A stretch of DNA of 37,704 nucleotides from Streptomyces hyaluromycini (lineage in GTDB: Bacteria > Actinomycetota > Actinomycetes > Streptomycetales > Streptomycetaceae): contig NZ_BCFL01000019.1 in the NCBI RefSeq assembly GCF_002217755.1, positions 518,728 through 556,431 of the forward strand. The letters run 5' to 3'. The notes under the pieces were generated by a model that was not told where the DNA came from, did no database searches, and worked only from the letters and a program-made list of their open reading frames with translations. Numbering within the stretch: position 1 is the stretch's first letter; each line of letters starts with the position of its first letter. Both the position numbers and the translations under genes were made by a program. This document shows, piece by piece, positions 27,814 to 35,504 of the stretch.

Positions 27814-27954
27814 AGAGCTGGCCGGCCCGATCAAGGTCGCCCGGTGCTGCGTTGGTGGTCCAAGGAAAGACGCCCCGCTTCCTGCGGGGAAATGCAGGTG
27901 CAAGGCCTGCCCGGCGCTCCATTTCGAGGCCCGTCCACTGCGTGGACGGGCCTC
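27814..27954 (+). ncRNA. Probable standalone structured small RNA (about 140 nt)
   Basis: TATGAT at 27802-27807 is a good -10, placing the transcript start near 27814. The transcript would have hairpins TTGG-TGGT-CCAA (27852-27863), CCCCGC-TTCCT-GCGGGG (27873-27889) and GCAGG-TGCAAGG-CCTGC (27894-27910), each closed by unpaired A-rich joints (AAGGAAAGA, AAAT). It ends at a 13-bp perfect terminator stem. No reading frame or plus-strand gene follows; the next gene is convergent. I cannot name the family. GGTGCAAGGCC resembles part of a cobalamin riboswitch, but the other boxes are absent. The conserved Streptomyces sRNA scr5239, of similar length, is a family to compare. Confidence 0.55.
27926..27954. 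terminator. 13-bp-stem terminator
   Basis: GAGGCCCGTCCAC-TGC-GTGGACGGGCCTC, a perfect stem with a 3-nt loop. It ends the small RNA on the plus strand and lies 24 nt past the stop of the convergent minus-strand gene, so it probably serves both. Confidence 0.8.
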
Positions 27955-27978
27955 GTGCGTTGCCCGGCGCCGAGGCCC

Positions 27979-28245
27979 TCACATCTCCGGCCCCCAGCGT
28001 TCCGGCCCGCCGCCCCGCCAGTCGATCCACGGCGCCTGCGCGACCTCCGCCGGGTCGATCTCCAGCCCGGCGCGGCGAAGGAACTCGGCGACGTCGGTCA
28101 CGTTGTGCGCCAGCCCGAGGATCTCGCCGTCCACCCGCACACGCCGGCCACCCGTCGGCGACGGCGGATGCACGGTCACCCGTATCGGTCCGGACATGCC
28201 TTCAGGATCATCCGGGACGTACGGTCCCGCACTCCAGCCCGTCAT
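27979..28245 (-). CDS. Small conserved-type hypothetical protein
   Basis: 88 aa, not assigned to a family. It begins MTGWSAGPYVPDDPEG. The centre is beta-rich (IRVTVHPPSPTGGRRVRVDGEILGLAHN), then comes a helix DVAEFLRRAGLEID, and it ends WIDWRGGGPERWGPEM. The GGAGGAG ribosome site 6 nt before the ATG is strong. The gene overlaps the end of the upstream small gene by 38 bp in another frame, so the two are co-transcribed and probably work together. No membrane segment or signal peptide is seen. Probably a soluble cytosolic protein. Confidence 0.7.
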   Translation of the reverse strand: MTGWSAGPYVPDDPEGMSGPIRVTVHPPSPTGGRRVRVDGEILGLAHNVTDVAEFLRRAGLEIDPAEVAQAPWIDWRGGGPERWGPEM

Positions 28246-28474
28246 CCGAGGCTCCTCCGCTCCCTGCCCGGTCCGATCGTCCGAGGGCACGCAGCTCCCA
28301 CCATGCGGTGGGGCTCGGGCGCCGTTGCTGCCAGTAGGGATGGAAGAACACCTGCGCCGACAGCAGGTACAGCCGCCGGCGCAGCTCGGTACGCCCGGGC
28401 CGCTCGGCGAGCTGCCGGTAGGTGGCGCTCCATTCCTGCTGCGCCCGGGCCAGGTCCGCGGGAAACGATCGCAT
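28208..28474 (-). CDS. Small helical hypothetical protein next to the transposon insertion
   Basis: 88 aa. The first 50 residues look helical and conserved in style (FPADLARAQQEWSATYRQLAERP...LRRRLYLLSAQVFFHPYW), resembling short Streptomyces proteins of unknown role. The C-terminal part is low complexity. The start is ATG at 28474; an upstream in-frame TTG has no better ribosome site. The Tn7-like element begins 65 bp upstream of this start and has therefore replaced whatever promoter lay further out. A second frame across the same DNA ends as ATGA with the next gene, but its composition is that of a shadow. Confidence 0.62.
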   Translation of the reverse strand: MRSFPADLARAQQEWSATYRQLAERPGRTELRRRLYLLSAQVFFHPYWQQRRPSPTAWWELRALGRSDRAGSGGASDDGLECGTVRPG

Positions 28475-28534
28475 GACCGAATTCAAGCACGTGTTCGATT
28501 TTTGAGTCCATCGACGACGAAAGCGCCGACGGCG

Positions 28535-28539
28535 GCCAC
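28535..28539. repeat. Target site duplication, left copy (GCCAC)
   Basis: GCCAC directly precedes the left end TGTGACTGAG. The same pentamer follows the right end CTCAGTCACA at 36465-36469. Five-base duplications are the rule for Tn7-like and Mu-like D-D-E transposition. Confidence 0.9.
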
Positions 28540-28592
28540 TGTGACTGAGTGCTTCAGTTGGCCGCCCTGGTGCTCAGGGTTGTTGATCAACA
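28540..28592. repeat. Left end of element 1 with terminal repeat and TnsB-site-like motif
   Basis: The terminal TGTGACTGAG is followed by the 19-bp motif CTGAGTGCTTCAGTTGGCC (28545-28563, overlapping it), the counterpart of the repeated motif at the right end. Further in lie a degenerate second copy (CTGGTGCTCAGGGTTG, from 28567) and the 12-bp palindrome TGTTGATCAACA (28581-28592). Stretch 28593-28747 before the Nudix gene holds only the palindromes described separately. Confidence 0.85.
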
Positions 28593-28632
28593 CCTGGCGA
28601 CACTGAGCCTGAGCACGATAGGCGTCGTATTT

Positions 28633-29326
28633 GCACGACAACTGTCGTCATCCGCGTCCGACCTCCTGGTGCAGGTGCCCTCGGGACGCCCTCCACGGGT
28701 CGCGCCGGGAAGCGGCGTTGTCGGTGGGCTCTGCCAGGGTGTGCGTCGTGGACGAACTGGTGGAGCGTGTCGACGATCAAGATCGTGTGCTGGGGGTGGT
28801 GGTCAGCCGCCGGCAGGCCATCCGGGAGGGTTGGCTGCACCGGGTCGCCGTGACGGTGTGTCGTGATGAGCGTGGGCGGATCCTTGTCCACCGGCGGTCG
28901 GAGCAGCTGTCGCGCTTCCCCGGGCTCTACGAGGTCGTGGTCGGTGGCGCCGTGAATGTCGGCGAGTCCTATGAACAGGCCGCCGCGCGGGAGCTGGCTG
29001 AAGAGCTGGGCATTCGGGTGCTGCCGCGCTTGCTGTTTACGTTCATCAACCGCAGCGGTTTGAGCCCTCACTGGCTCGGCGTGCACGAAGCGGTGGTGCT
29101 GGATGCCGTGGTCCCCGATCCCGATGAGGTCGCCTGGCATGGCTGGTTGGCCGAGCCGGAACTGCGGTCGGCCCTGCTGGAGTGGCGCTTCACCCCCGAC
29201 AGCCACGAAGCCTTCAACCGGTATCTCGCGTTCCGGACCGCGCAGTCCTGAGACCTTGCCCGCCTTTGCTTGCAATAGGCGCGGTAGACGCGAAGAACGA
29301 TGCGAATCTGACGACAGTTGTCGTGC
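28633..29326. repeat. 18-bp inverted repeats flanking the Nudix gene
   Basis: GCACGACAACTGTCGTCA at 28633-28650 has its exact reverse complement at 29309-29326. Each copy contains the self-palindrome ACGACA-NN-TGTCGT. CTGAGCACGA at 28609-28618 extends the match to the sequence after the right copy (TCGTGCTCAG), and a half site (ACGACAACT) lies near 29365. They could be operator pairs around the cargo gene or the ends of a small nested insert. No target duplication is visible. Confidence 0.75.
28748..29251 (+). CDS. Nudix hydrolase (transposon cargo)
   Basis: 167 aa. The Nudix box is complete: GGAVNVGESYEQAAARELAEELGI fits G-x5-E-x7-R-E-U-x-E-E-x-G-U. The preceding REGWLHRVAVTVCRDERGRILVHRR resembles the isopentenyl-diphosphate-isomerase-like Nudix group, so the substrate could be a nucleoside diphosphate derivative or an isoprenoid diphosphate. 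The start GTG at 28748 (VDELVERVDDQDRVLG) has AGGG 8 nt upstream and matches the usual N-terminus; GTG codons at 28739 and 28745 are alternatives. It faces away from the tns operon and lies between inverted palindromes. Role for the host or element unknown. Confidence 0.88.
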   Translation: MDELVERVDDQDRVLGVVVSRRQAIREGWLHRVAVTVCRDERGRILVHRRSEQLSRFPGLYEVVVGGAVNVGESYEQAAARELAEELGIRVLPRLLFTFINRSGLSPHWLGVHEAVVLDAVVPDPDEVAWHGWLAEPELRSALLEWRFTPDSHEAFNRYLAFRTAQS

Positions 29327-29395
29327 TCAGCGATCCAGGAACCCCCTGGTCAGGATGCCGGGTTGACGACAACTAGCTCGCTCCGTCTCAGACAC

Positions 29396-30244
29396 TCAGC
29401 CCTCATGGGACCGCCACAACCAGCGGAGGGCATCGGGGAGCAGGACGCCGCCGTGGTTGGGGCTGTGGCCGCCGTCGCCCAGGACCAGACGGAAGTCGTA
29501 TCCGGCTTCCGCGAGCGCGGCCGCGACGCGCAGGTTGTTGGCGAGCCAGTTCCTTTCGGGCTCGTTCCAGTGCAGGTCACGATGGCCCGCTTGCAGGAAG
29601 ATGCGCAGTGGCTTGAGTGGAACGCGGGGGATGAGTTCGGGGTAGGGGTTGCCGTCCGGCATCTGCGTGAAGCTGGACAGGAACGCGGTGACCCGGCGGA
29701 ACTTGTCGGGGCGAAGCCATGCTGCGGTGAAGGCGCAGTTGCCGCCGCTGCTGCCACCGCAGATGCCCCACTGATCGGGGTCCTCGGCGATCGAGTAGTG
29801 CTTGCTGACCTCGGGGATGATCTCGTTCAGGAGGAAATTGACGTACCGATCGTCGAATGCGTCGTACTCGGTGTTGCGGTTCTTCGGATCCTCGGCGTCG
29901 GGGAAGATGCCGGGGTCGACGAACACGCCGATGGTGACCGGGATGTCACCCCGGTGTATGAGGTTGTCCAGGACGATTGCGCCGCGGACCTCACCTGCGG
30001 GGTCCAGGTACCACCATCCGTCCTGGAACACCATGAGCGACGCTGGTTCGGCGGGGTTGTAGCTCACTGGCACGTGGACCCAGAACTTCCGCGACGTGCC
30101 GGGGTAGATCGCGCTGTTGTCCCAGTCGAACTCGATCGTCTCGCCGGAGGGCGCTCCGGGCTGTGCAGCAGAGTCGGGGCCGTGGGCGTAGCGAACGTCT
30201 GACTGGTGAATCGGAAGCGGCTGGTAGGGGACCTCGATCGTCAC
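29396..30244 (-). CDS. Esterase-D/enterochelin-esterase-like alpha/beta hydrolase (transposon cargo)
   Basis: 282 aa putative serine esterase. GICGGSSGGNCAF carries the G-x-S-x-G nucleophile (GSSGG). GHRDLHW and GDGGHSPNHGG hold the likely Asp and His of the triad. FWVHVPVSYNPAEPASLMVFQDG is the typical start of the fold in this family. There is no signal peptide, so it is cytosolic. The GTG start at 30244 lies 32 nt after the tniQ stop, so the gene is most likely transcribed with tnsABC-tniQ. In-frame TTG at 30280 would overlap the tniQ stop and is less likely. Substrate is unknown; sugar, siderophore and antibiotic esters are options. Confidence 0.85.
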   Translation of the reverse strand: MTIEVPYQPLPIHQSDVRYAHGPDSAAQPGAPSGETIEFDWDNSAIYPGTSRKFWVHVPVSYNPAEPASLMVFQDGWWYLDPAGEVRGAIVLDNLIHRGDIPVTIGVFVDPGIFPDAEDPKNRNTEYDAFDDRYVNFLLNEIIPEVSKHYSIAEDPDQWGICGGSSGGNCAFTAAWLRPDKFRRVTAFLSSFTQMPDGNPYPELIPRVPLKPLRIFLQAGHRDLHWNEPERNWLANNLRVAAALAEAGYDFRLVLGDGGHSPNHGGVLLPDALRWLWRSHEG

Positions 30245-30276
30245 GCAGGCCAACCTAGGAGAGATCACGACCTGCC

Positions 30277-32196
30277 TCAAAGGGGTTTGGGGTCTGTTGT
30301 GAAGCTGCTGGTCACAGCGGTTCGTTGAGGACGTTCAGAGTCGATCTGCTTGGCGAGCTTGTCGGCGTGCTCAAGGAGTGCGTTGTGCAGGAGGCGGGCG
30401 AGCCGGCCGGGTTCCCTGCTCGGGAAGACGGGCAGCGTGAGTTCGTAGGCGCCGAATCGGGCCCTCTTGATCTCGACGGACCCGATGTTCGGCCCATTTC
30501 GCAGCATGGGTGACCATTGCCAATCGCCCTGCGTGACCTGGGCCCAGATGATCGCCGAGGCCGCCAGGTGGCGTGCTCGGTCCCACCGGATGCGGTGACG
30601 CTGGGCTGGCTCCAGTTGTTGGACGACCATCTCGATGATCTTCTTCCAGTCGTCCTGAGGGAGGACCCAGCTCTGCAGGTGGGCTCGACGGTGTTCGTAG
30701 TTGACGGGCGAATCGGTCGCCGCAAGCTGGCTGGCGAGGCCGCCGAGGGTGTCTGCGTACTGTCGTGCGTTGTCGTCGGCCGACTGCCATGAGCGGAGTT
30801 GAGCACTCGTGTTGTGGCTCACGGCGGCTGTGAATCCGAGATAGAGGGCAGCTTGTCGGCGGGTGCCGCCGTGTGCCATCTGCACCAGTCGGATGGCGGC
30901 GTCGCGGCGGAGAGGATGGATGGGAGCGCCGAGTGGTTGCAAGGGTTCCATCCAGGCGCCGGGAAGGTGTTGAGGGATCGTCGCGGCGTCCAGTTCCCCT
31001 TGGTGGGTGGCGGTTTGGGGGAAGAAGGCCAGGAAGTCCGCGCTGACCGGGCGTAGGGCATCGAGCCGGGGCCGGAGCGCGGTGCGAAGCCCCGCCGAAC
31101 AGTGCGGCTCCAGGCGGAGAAGCTTGGGCCGTCCCGGCCACTGCCTGGTGCAGCGGGAGAGAAGGGCGTCGATGCGCTCGGCCCGGTCGGGGCCGTCGAG
31201 GATGTGCCTGGCGAGCAGCATCAGGGCAGCGCAGGCGACGGAGTCTGCGGGCGGCGTGTCGAGTGCGCGAGCGACGTGGGTGACCTTTTTCTGTCGCGCG
31301 GTGAGACGTCGTAGCCGCTGGTCGATGTCGGTGTCGATGGCGTCCAGCTTCGCGGCTCGCGGAAAAAGTTGTGCGGTAACGGGCCAGGTGCCGCAGATCA
31401 GCAGCATGGCTGCGCGCAGGTCGGCGAACTGCTCGGAGCCGCTCACGGCCTGGTGCAGGCCGGTCGGATCCATGGCGAGGTCCAGCAACTCTTGTTGCAA
31501 GTGCAGGACGTCGAGGGAGGGGCGAATGACGGGGCTCATGTGGTGGTCGAGTCGGTGGCCGCAGGCCGGTGGCGGCCGGTTGATGTGGTCATCGTCGCCG
31601 ATGCGACTGCGGCATTGGGCCGGGTGCAGGACCGTGGTCGGGTTGGGGATCAGCTGAGCTGGTCGCCAACGTCCTGCGGCAGTGATGCCGGCCGAGAATG
31701 CGGGATTGCCGCAGGCAGGGCAGCGCCAGTCGAGGTAGCGGTGGTGCCGTGGGCAGGCGAAGGCCATGGGGAGGCGCCAGAAGCCCGGCCAGGAGCTGGT
31801 CATGCTGCCGTGTTCTGGATTGCTCAGGCACTCGGGGCAGTACCGGCTGAAGCGGGTGAAGGACCAGCCCTCGGCCACGATGGTCTCGAAAGTACGTTTT
31901 CTGCCCAGGTAGTTGAGACGAAGAGGCGGGAACCCGGGAGCTTGGCGGCCCAGGGTCAGATCGTGTACTTCGGCGACGCTCAGGCGGCTGCTGCGGGCGA
32001 GGGCGTCGGCGGTTTCGGGGCCGAGCTGAACCAGGTGTCGGCTGGGGAACGTGACGCGGGAGGCTCCGAGCAGGCCGCAGTGCTCGGCCAGATCCAGCGG
32101 TTTGACGCTGAGCCGGTAGGACAGCCGCAGCAGGAAGCTGGGCAGGGCCTCACCGGGCGTGGGGTTCAGGCTGCGGGGAAGGGGCCGGTGCCGCAT
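30277..32196 (-). CDS. tniQ: TnsD/TniQ-family target-selection protein
   Basis: 639 aa. The N-terminal TniQ domain starts LNPTPGEALPSFLLRLSYRLS. It is followed by the zinc-binding region with Cys120/Cys123 (RYCPEC), Cys148/His151 (FACPRHH) and Cys159/Cys162 (RCPACG). The 470-residue C-terminal part is helical, as in TnsD, which reads a fixed chromosomal attachment site; short TniQ proteins of CRISPR-guided elements lack this. The length therefore argues for a DNA-reading TnsD type. The ATG sits 3 nt after the tnsC stop. It would recruit TnsC to the target. The sequence recognised cannot be told from the protein. Confidence 0.9.
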   Translation of the reverse strand: MRHRPLPRSLNPTPGEALPSFLLRLSYRLSVKPLDLAEHCGLLGASRVTFPSRHLVQLGPETADALARSSRLSVAEVHDLTLGRQAPGFPPLRLNYLGRKRTFETIVAEGWSFTRFSRYCPECLSNPEHGSMTSSWPGFWRLPMAFACPRHHRYLDWRCPACGNPAFSAGITAAGRWRPAQLIPNPTTVLHPAQCRSRIGDDDHINRPPPACGHRLDHHMSPVIRPSLDVLHLQQELLDLAMDPTGLHQAVSGSEQFADLRAAMLLICGTWPVTAQLFPRAAKLDAIDTDIDQRLRRLTARQKKVTHVARALDTPPADSVACAALMLLARHILDGPDRAERIDALLSRCTRQWPGRPKLLRLEPHCSAGLRTALRPRLDALRPVSADFLAFFPQTATHQGELDAATIPQHLPGAWMEPLQPLGAPIHPLRRDAAIRLVQMAHGGTRRQAALYLGFTAAVSHNTSAQLRSWQSADDNARQYADTLGGLASQLAATDSPVNYEHRRAHLQSWVLPQDDWKKIIEMVVQQLEPAQRHRIRWDRARHLAASAIIWAQVTQGDWQWSPMLRNGPNIGSVEIKRARFGAYELTLPVFPSREPGRLARLLHNALLEHADKLAKQIDSERPQRTAVTSSFTTDPKPL

Positions 32197-32199
32197 GGT

Positions 32200-33474
32200 T
32201 CACCCACCGCTCTCGGCGGCGGGGCCGTGGTCGTCGAAGACCGTGGAGGGCCTGGGGCGGCTGTTCTTCTTCGGCTGTCTTCTGCGGGCGACCGCCGTGG
32301 CGACCGGAGGAATGGCCGGGATCTCCCCTGCGCCGGCGTCGCGTCCGGGAGCGTGGGACACGTTGATGTCGATGCCGTCGAGGAAGGCTTCGCTCAGGCA
32401 CTCCTCTCCGGTGTCCATGGCTTCGTGGCAGCCGTCCTCGATCAGTCGTTCCAGCAGGCCGACCACGCCTTTGGTGCGGTCGAAGAGGTACTCGGGCATG
32501 TGCCCGTCGGTGAGCATGCCGGGATTGGCCTTCAGCAGCCGCAGCTGGTCTTCGAGGCCGGCCAGGTGCTGGACCCAGGCGGCGATCTGGGATGGGGAGT
32601 CGTAGCGGAAGCGGTCGAGTTCCACCAGGTCGAACCGGCGCTCGGTCTGTGTCGGCTCCAGGCCGTGGGTCTTGGCGCTCTGCGAGGCAGGCAGACGCCA
32701 CTGACCGGTGCGCGGGTCGGGGCTTCCTTCCTGCAGGAGCCCCGAGGCGGGGATGTCGACTCCGATCAGGACGAGCGTGACGTGCATGCTCATGAAGGCC
32801 CGGATGAGATCGAGGGTGTCCTGATCGTCCGCGCGGTGCATGCGAAGCCGGGTGATGTCGTCCAGCACCAGAGCCTTGGTGCCGTGGTCGTGCAGGGAGG
32901 CGGCGACCTGGTGGACCAGGTCGGGCAGGTCGAGGTTCTTCGTCGGGGCGCCGTAGAAGTTGAGGATGGCCTTGCAGGTGCTTTTCGGTTTCGCGGTCAC
33001 CGGGGTCTGGACGTAGGCGACCGGCGCGTAGAGATCACGTGCTCCGGAGACCGCATCCGGGTTGAGGTGCTGGTGCAGATCGCGCCAGGAATCCTCGAAG
33101 GAGGCCGCGATCTCGCAGGCCGTTTCGGTCTTCCCCTGGTAGCCGCCTCCGGTGATCATCACTCCGGCGCGGGTGGACGGCTTCACCTTCAGCGCATTGG
33201 ACCGGATGCGCCCGTTGAGCAGTTTGGCGACCTTCCGGCTCATCGGGGTGTGCAGAAGGGGGAGATTGGCGTGAGTGGCCGCGCGGTGCAGGTCGTGGAT
33301 CCCGCGCTCTCGGGGGTTCAGGGCCCGCCAGGCAGCGAGATCGAGTCGCGGGGCGGGCACGAAGTCGTGCCGTGTGCGGCGCCAGCGATCCCAGTCCTCG
33401 ATTGTCTCGCGCTGCGGCGGGCCCTCGGACGGCAGGAACGGATAGCGGCCCGCGGGCATCTCCGGGGATGTCAC
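32200..33474 (-). CDS. tnsC: TnsC-like AAA+ transposition regulator ATPase
   Basis: 424 aa. Walker A GGGYQGKT is at residues 109-116 and Walker B ALVLDDI at 201-207, in the AAA+/TniB-TnsC arrangement. An N-terminal segment of about 100 residues and a C-terminal basic tail (RRRQPKKNSRPRP) could contact TnsB and TniQ. TnsC forms ATP-dependent filaments that link the chosen target to the transposase and, in Tn7, take part in target immunity. The GTG start overlaps the tnsB stop as GTGA; a longer reading upstream is out of frame with real tnsB coding and is rejected. Confidence 0.9.
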   Translation of the reverse strand: MTSPEMPAGRYPFLPSEGPPQRETIEDWDRWRRTRHDFVPAPRLDLAAWRALNPRERGIHDLHRAATHANLPLLHTPMSRKVAKLLNGRIRSNALKVKPSTRAGVMITGGGYQGKTETACEIAASFEDSWRDLHQHLNPDAVSGARDLYAPVAYVQTPVTAKPKSTCKAILNFYGAPTKNLDLPDLVHQVAASLHDHGTKALVLDDITRLRMHRADDQDTLDLIRAFMSMHVTLVLIGVDIPASGLLQEGSPDPRTGQWRLPASQSAKTHGLEPTQTERRFDLVELDRFRYDSPSQIAAWVQHLAGLEDQLRLLKANPGMLTDGHMPEYLFDRTKGVVGLLERLIEDGCHEAMDTGEECLSEAFLDGIDINVSHAPGRDAGAGEIPAIPPVATAVARRRQPKKNSRPRPSTVFDDHGPAAESGG

Positions 33475-35504
33475 GAGGAGCCCTCTGAAGGGACGGTGTC
33501 GTCGGCGGTGTCGTCCTCGCCGGGCAGCAGAAACAGGTGCTGGGCTCGCAAGACGTCGCCCAGCAGCGGCGGCGGCTCGGGTCGGCGGGTGACCGCCGCC
33601 TCGCGGCGCCGGCGCCGCTCCTCCCGGACGGCCTTGTTCACCTGCTGGGACACCTCCGCGACACCGCCGGCCGGGGCAGGCGGCGGGCAAGCCGTCGGAC
33701 GATCACGCTGAGCGGCCCGGGCGCGGGCCAGCTCGCGTGCCCGCTCGGTTCGCTCAGCCCGGCTCATCTGGCTGGGCCAGGCATCGACCGGTGTGCGTGC
33801 GGCCACCAGGTCCAGCAACACCGGCAGGAGTTCGCGGTCGTCCTGGGGGATGAGACCGGTGTGTGCCGCCTGGCGCAGGACTTCGCGTACGCGTGCGTCG
33901 GAGAAGGCCGGGACGTCCTCATCGGCGGGAAGACCGTTCCAGCGCAGGGCATGCCATTGTCCGTCGGCGGGGTCCTCGAAGAACACTTCCCGGCAGTCTC
34001 GTGGATCGCGGCCGATCGCCCACTTGCCGCGGTGCTTGCCGCTGCGGCCCGAGGCCCGTCCCCGGTAGGGGTGCAGGACCTGGGCGTGGGCGCCATACCA
34101 GAGTCCGCCGATCTTCACGCCCCGGCGGGAGGTGATGTTCACGAAGTGCGTGGGCAGCAGTTCGTAGTACAGATCCGGCTTCGGGATCTCCAGGCAGATC
34201 CCGTCCCGCGCGGCCGCGGCGGCGAACAGGGTGTTGGGGCTGTGCCGGCCGCCCGGATCCCAGGCAGGGGCGTACTGGTCCAGGCGCCGGTTCTGCCAGA
34301 CCTTCACGGTCCAGGTAGCGAGCAGGTGCTCCATTTCCTGGACCGTCCAGACCGCATCCCCTTCCGGGTCGACGCCCCGGTCCGCGACATCCACTCCCCG
34401 GTAGCCGAGCAGCAGCTCCAGCAGCAGCGACTGGATTCCGGCGAAGGCGCGCTCGCATGCCGCTTTGTCACTCGGCCGCATCATGCGGGCGGGCAGCAGA
34501 TCGATCCCTAACCTGCGGGCGACGCGCACCAGGTGATGGTTCTTGTAGACGCTCCCATGATCACTGGTGACGGTCTCCGGAGCGAAGAACGGTCGCCCGG
34601 CCACCGGATGACCGGCGAACTCGGCCACCAAGGCAGCCGGGACACCCGGATAGGGCCACTCCATCTCCGGCCCCCAGCCCGGCCGCATCGGCAGCGGCAG
34701 CAGCACGTCCCGCAACAGCATGGCCACCTCCACCGACGAGTCCGACACGGGAGTCAGCCGGAAGGCGACCAGGGAATGCGTATGGGCGTCCAGGGCGAGC
34801 GTCAGATCAACCGAGATCGGAGCGGCGAACACGTCATCGAGCACCTTCACCGGCAGCGGAGTGGTGTCCAGCACCACGACCTGACCGGGACGGCTGATCG
34901 TCACGCTCGCCTTGCCGGTCTCCAGCGCCGCCGATCGGACATACCGCTGCCGGGCTCCCTGCGGCCCGAACCACTCCTTCCAGACCCCGGCCAGCGTCGT
35001 GTAGTGCGGAACCGTCACCGCGGGACCGAACTTCTCCCGCACGTACTGGTGGATCATCCGCTCCTTGGTCTTCATGCTCAGCCGCGAGCGGTGCAAGGAC
35101 TCGGCGTGGACAGCGTGGATAGCCTCGGCGACCTGCGGAGTGATCGACTTGTGGCCTCGTCGCGGCGCTGTCCACCGCCCGTCGGCCAGGCCCATCAACC
35201 CGTGCTCCCGCTGCTCGGCGGCCATCCGCCGCAAGGTCCGCTCGCTGACCGACTCCAGTCCCAGCAGCTTGGCGTCCCTGCGGTCCAGAGTCCGCAACTC
35301 GGTCACCTTGGCCCGCCGACGCTCACCCACCGTGGTGCGGGCCGGGTCGTACTCAGGGCGAGGTTCCCCCGGCAGAGGCCAAAACGGGCTCCCGCTGCGA
35401 AACCCTGTCTCCACCTCCAGCAGGTGGGCCAACCGGATCTCGGACCGTTCCAGATCGTGACCATCAAGTTCCTCGCGCCGGGGACGCTGCCGGGCCGTGT
35501 CCAT
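33471..35504 (-). CDS. tnsB: TnsB-like DDE transposase (Mu/TniA type)
   Basis: 677 aa. The catalytic triad is Asp213 (VVVLDTTPLPV), Asp315 (TVTSDHGSVY) and Glu351 (KAACERAFAGIQ), with 35 residues between the last two, the classic D-D-35-E spacing. Residues about 60-200 form the end-binding helix-turn-helix region (VSERTLRRMAAEQREHGLMGLADGR). About 425-560 is a Mu-type beta-barrel, and the Arg/Ala-rich tail would bind TnsC. It cuts and joins the 3' ends of the element. The ATG at 35504 shares its A with the tnsA stop (TGATG), with GGGAGGG 4 nt upstream; an in-frame GTG at 35531 is possible. Confidence 0.92.
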   Translation of the reverse strand: MDTARQRPRREELDGHDLERSEIRLAHLLEVETGFRSGSPFWPLPGEPRPEYDPARTTVGERRRAKVTELRTLDRRDAKLLGLESVSERTLRRMAAEQREHGLMGLADGRWTAPRRGHKSITPQVAEAIHAVHAESLHRSRLSMKTKERMIHQYVREKFGPAVTVPHYTTLAGVWKEWFGPQGARQRYVRSAALETGKASVTISRPGQVVVLDTTPLPVKVLDDVFAAPISVDLTLALDAHTHSLVAFRLTPVSDSSVEVAMLLRDVLLPLPMRPGWGPEMEWPYPGVPAALVAEFAGHPVAGRPFFAPETVTSDHGSVYKNHHLVRVARRLGIDLLPARMMRPSDKAACERAFAGIQSLLLELLLGYRGVDVADRGVDPEGDAVWTVQEMEHLLATWTVKVWQNRRLDQYAPAWDPGGRHSPNTLFAAAAARDGICLEIPKPDLYYELLPTHFVNITSRRGVKIGGLWYGAHAQVLHPYRGRASGRSGKHRGKWAIGRDPRDCREVFFEDPADGQWHALRWNGLPADEDVPAFSDARVREVLRQAAHTGLIPQDDRELLPVLLDLVAARTPVDAWPSQMSRAERTERARELARARAAQRDRPTACPPPAPAGGVAEVSQQVNKAVREERRRRREAAVTRRPEPPPLLGDVLRAQHLFLLPGEDDTADDTVPSEGSS

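Noticed and set aside
27850..27920. Cobalamin riboswitch
   Set aside because: GGTGCAAGGCC resembles one loop, but the conserved CCCGCCACTG-type box is missing and no gene follows on that strand.
28242..28511. Alternative 89-codon gene overlapping the small gene at 28208-28474
   Set aside because: Although its stop overlaps the next ATG, its sequence is Ala/Arg/Gly-rich shadow-like, whereas the other frame gives a coherent helical protein.
28633..29326. Nested insertion sequence bounded by the 18-bp inverted repeats
   Set aside because: No transposase inside and no target duplication outside the repeats; recorded as an observation only.
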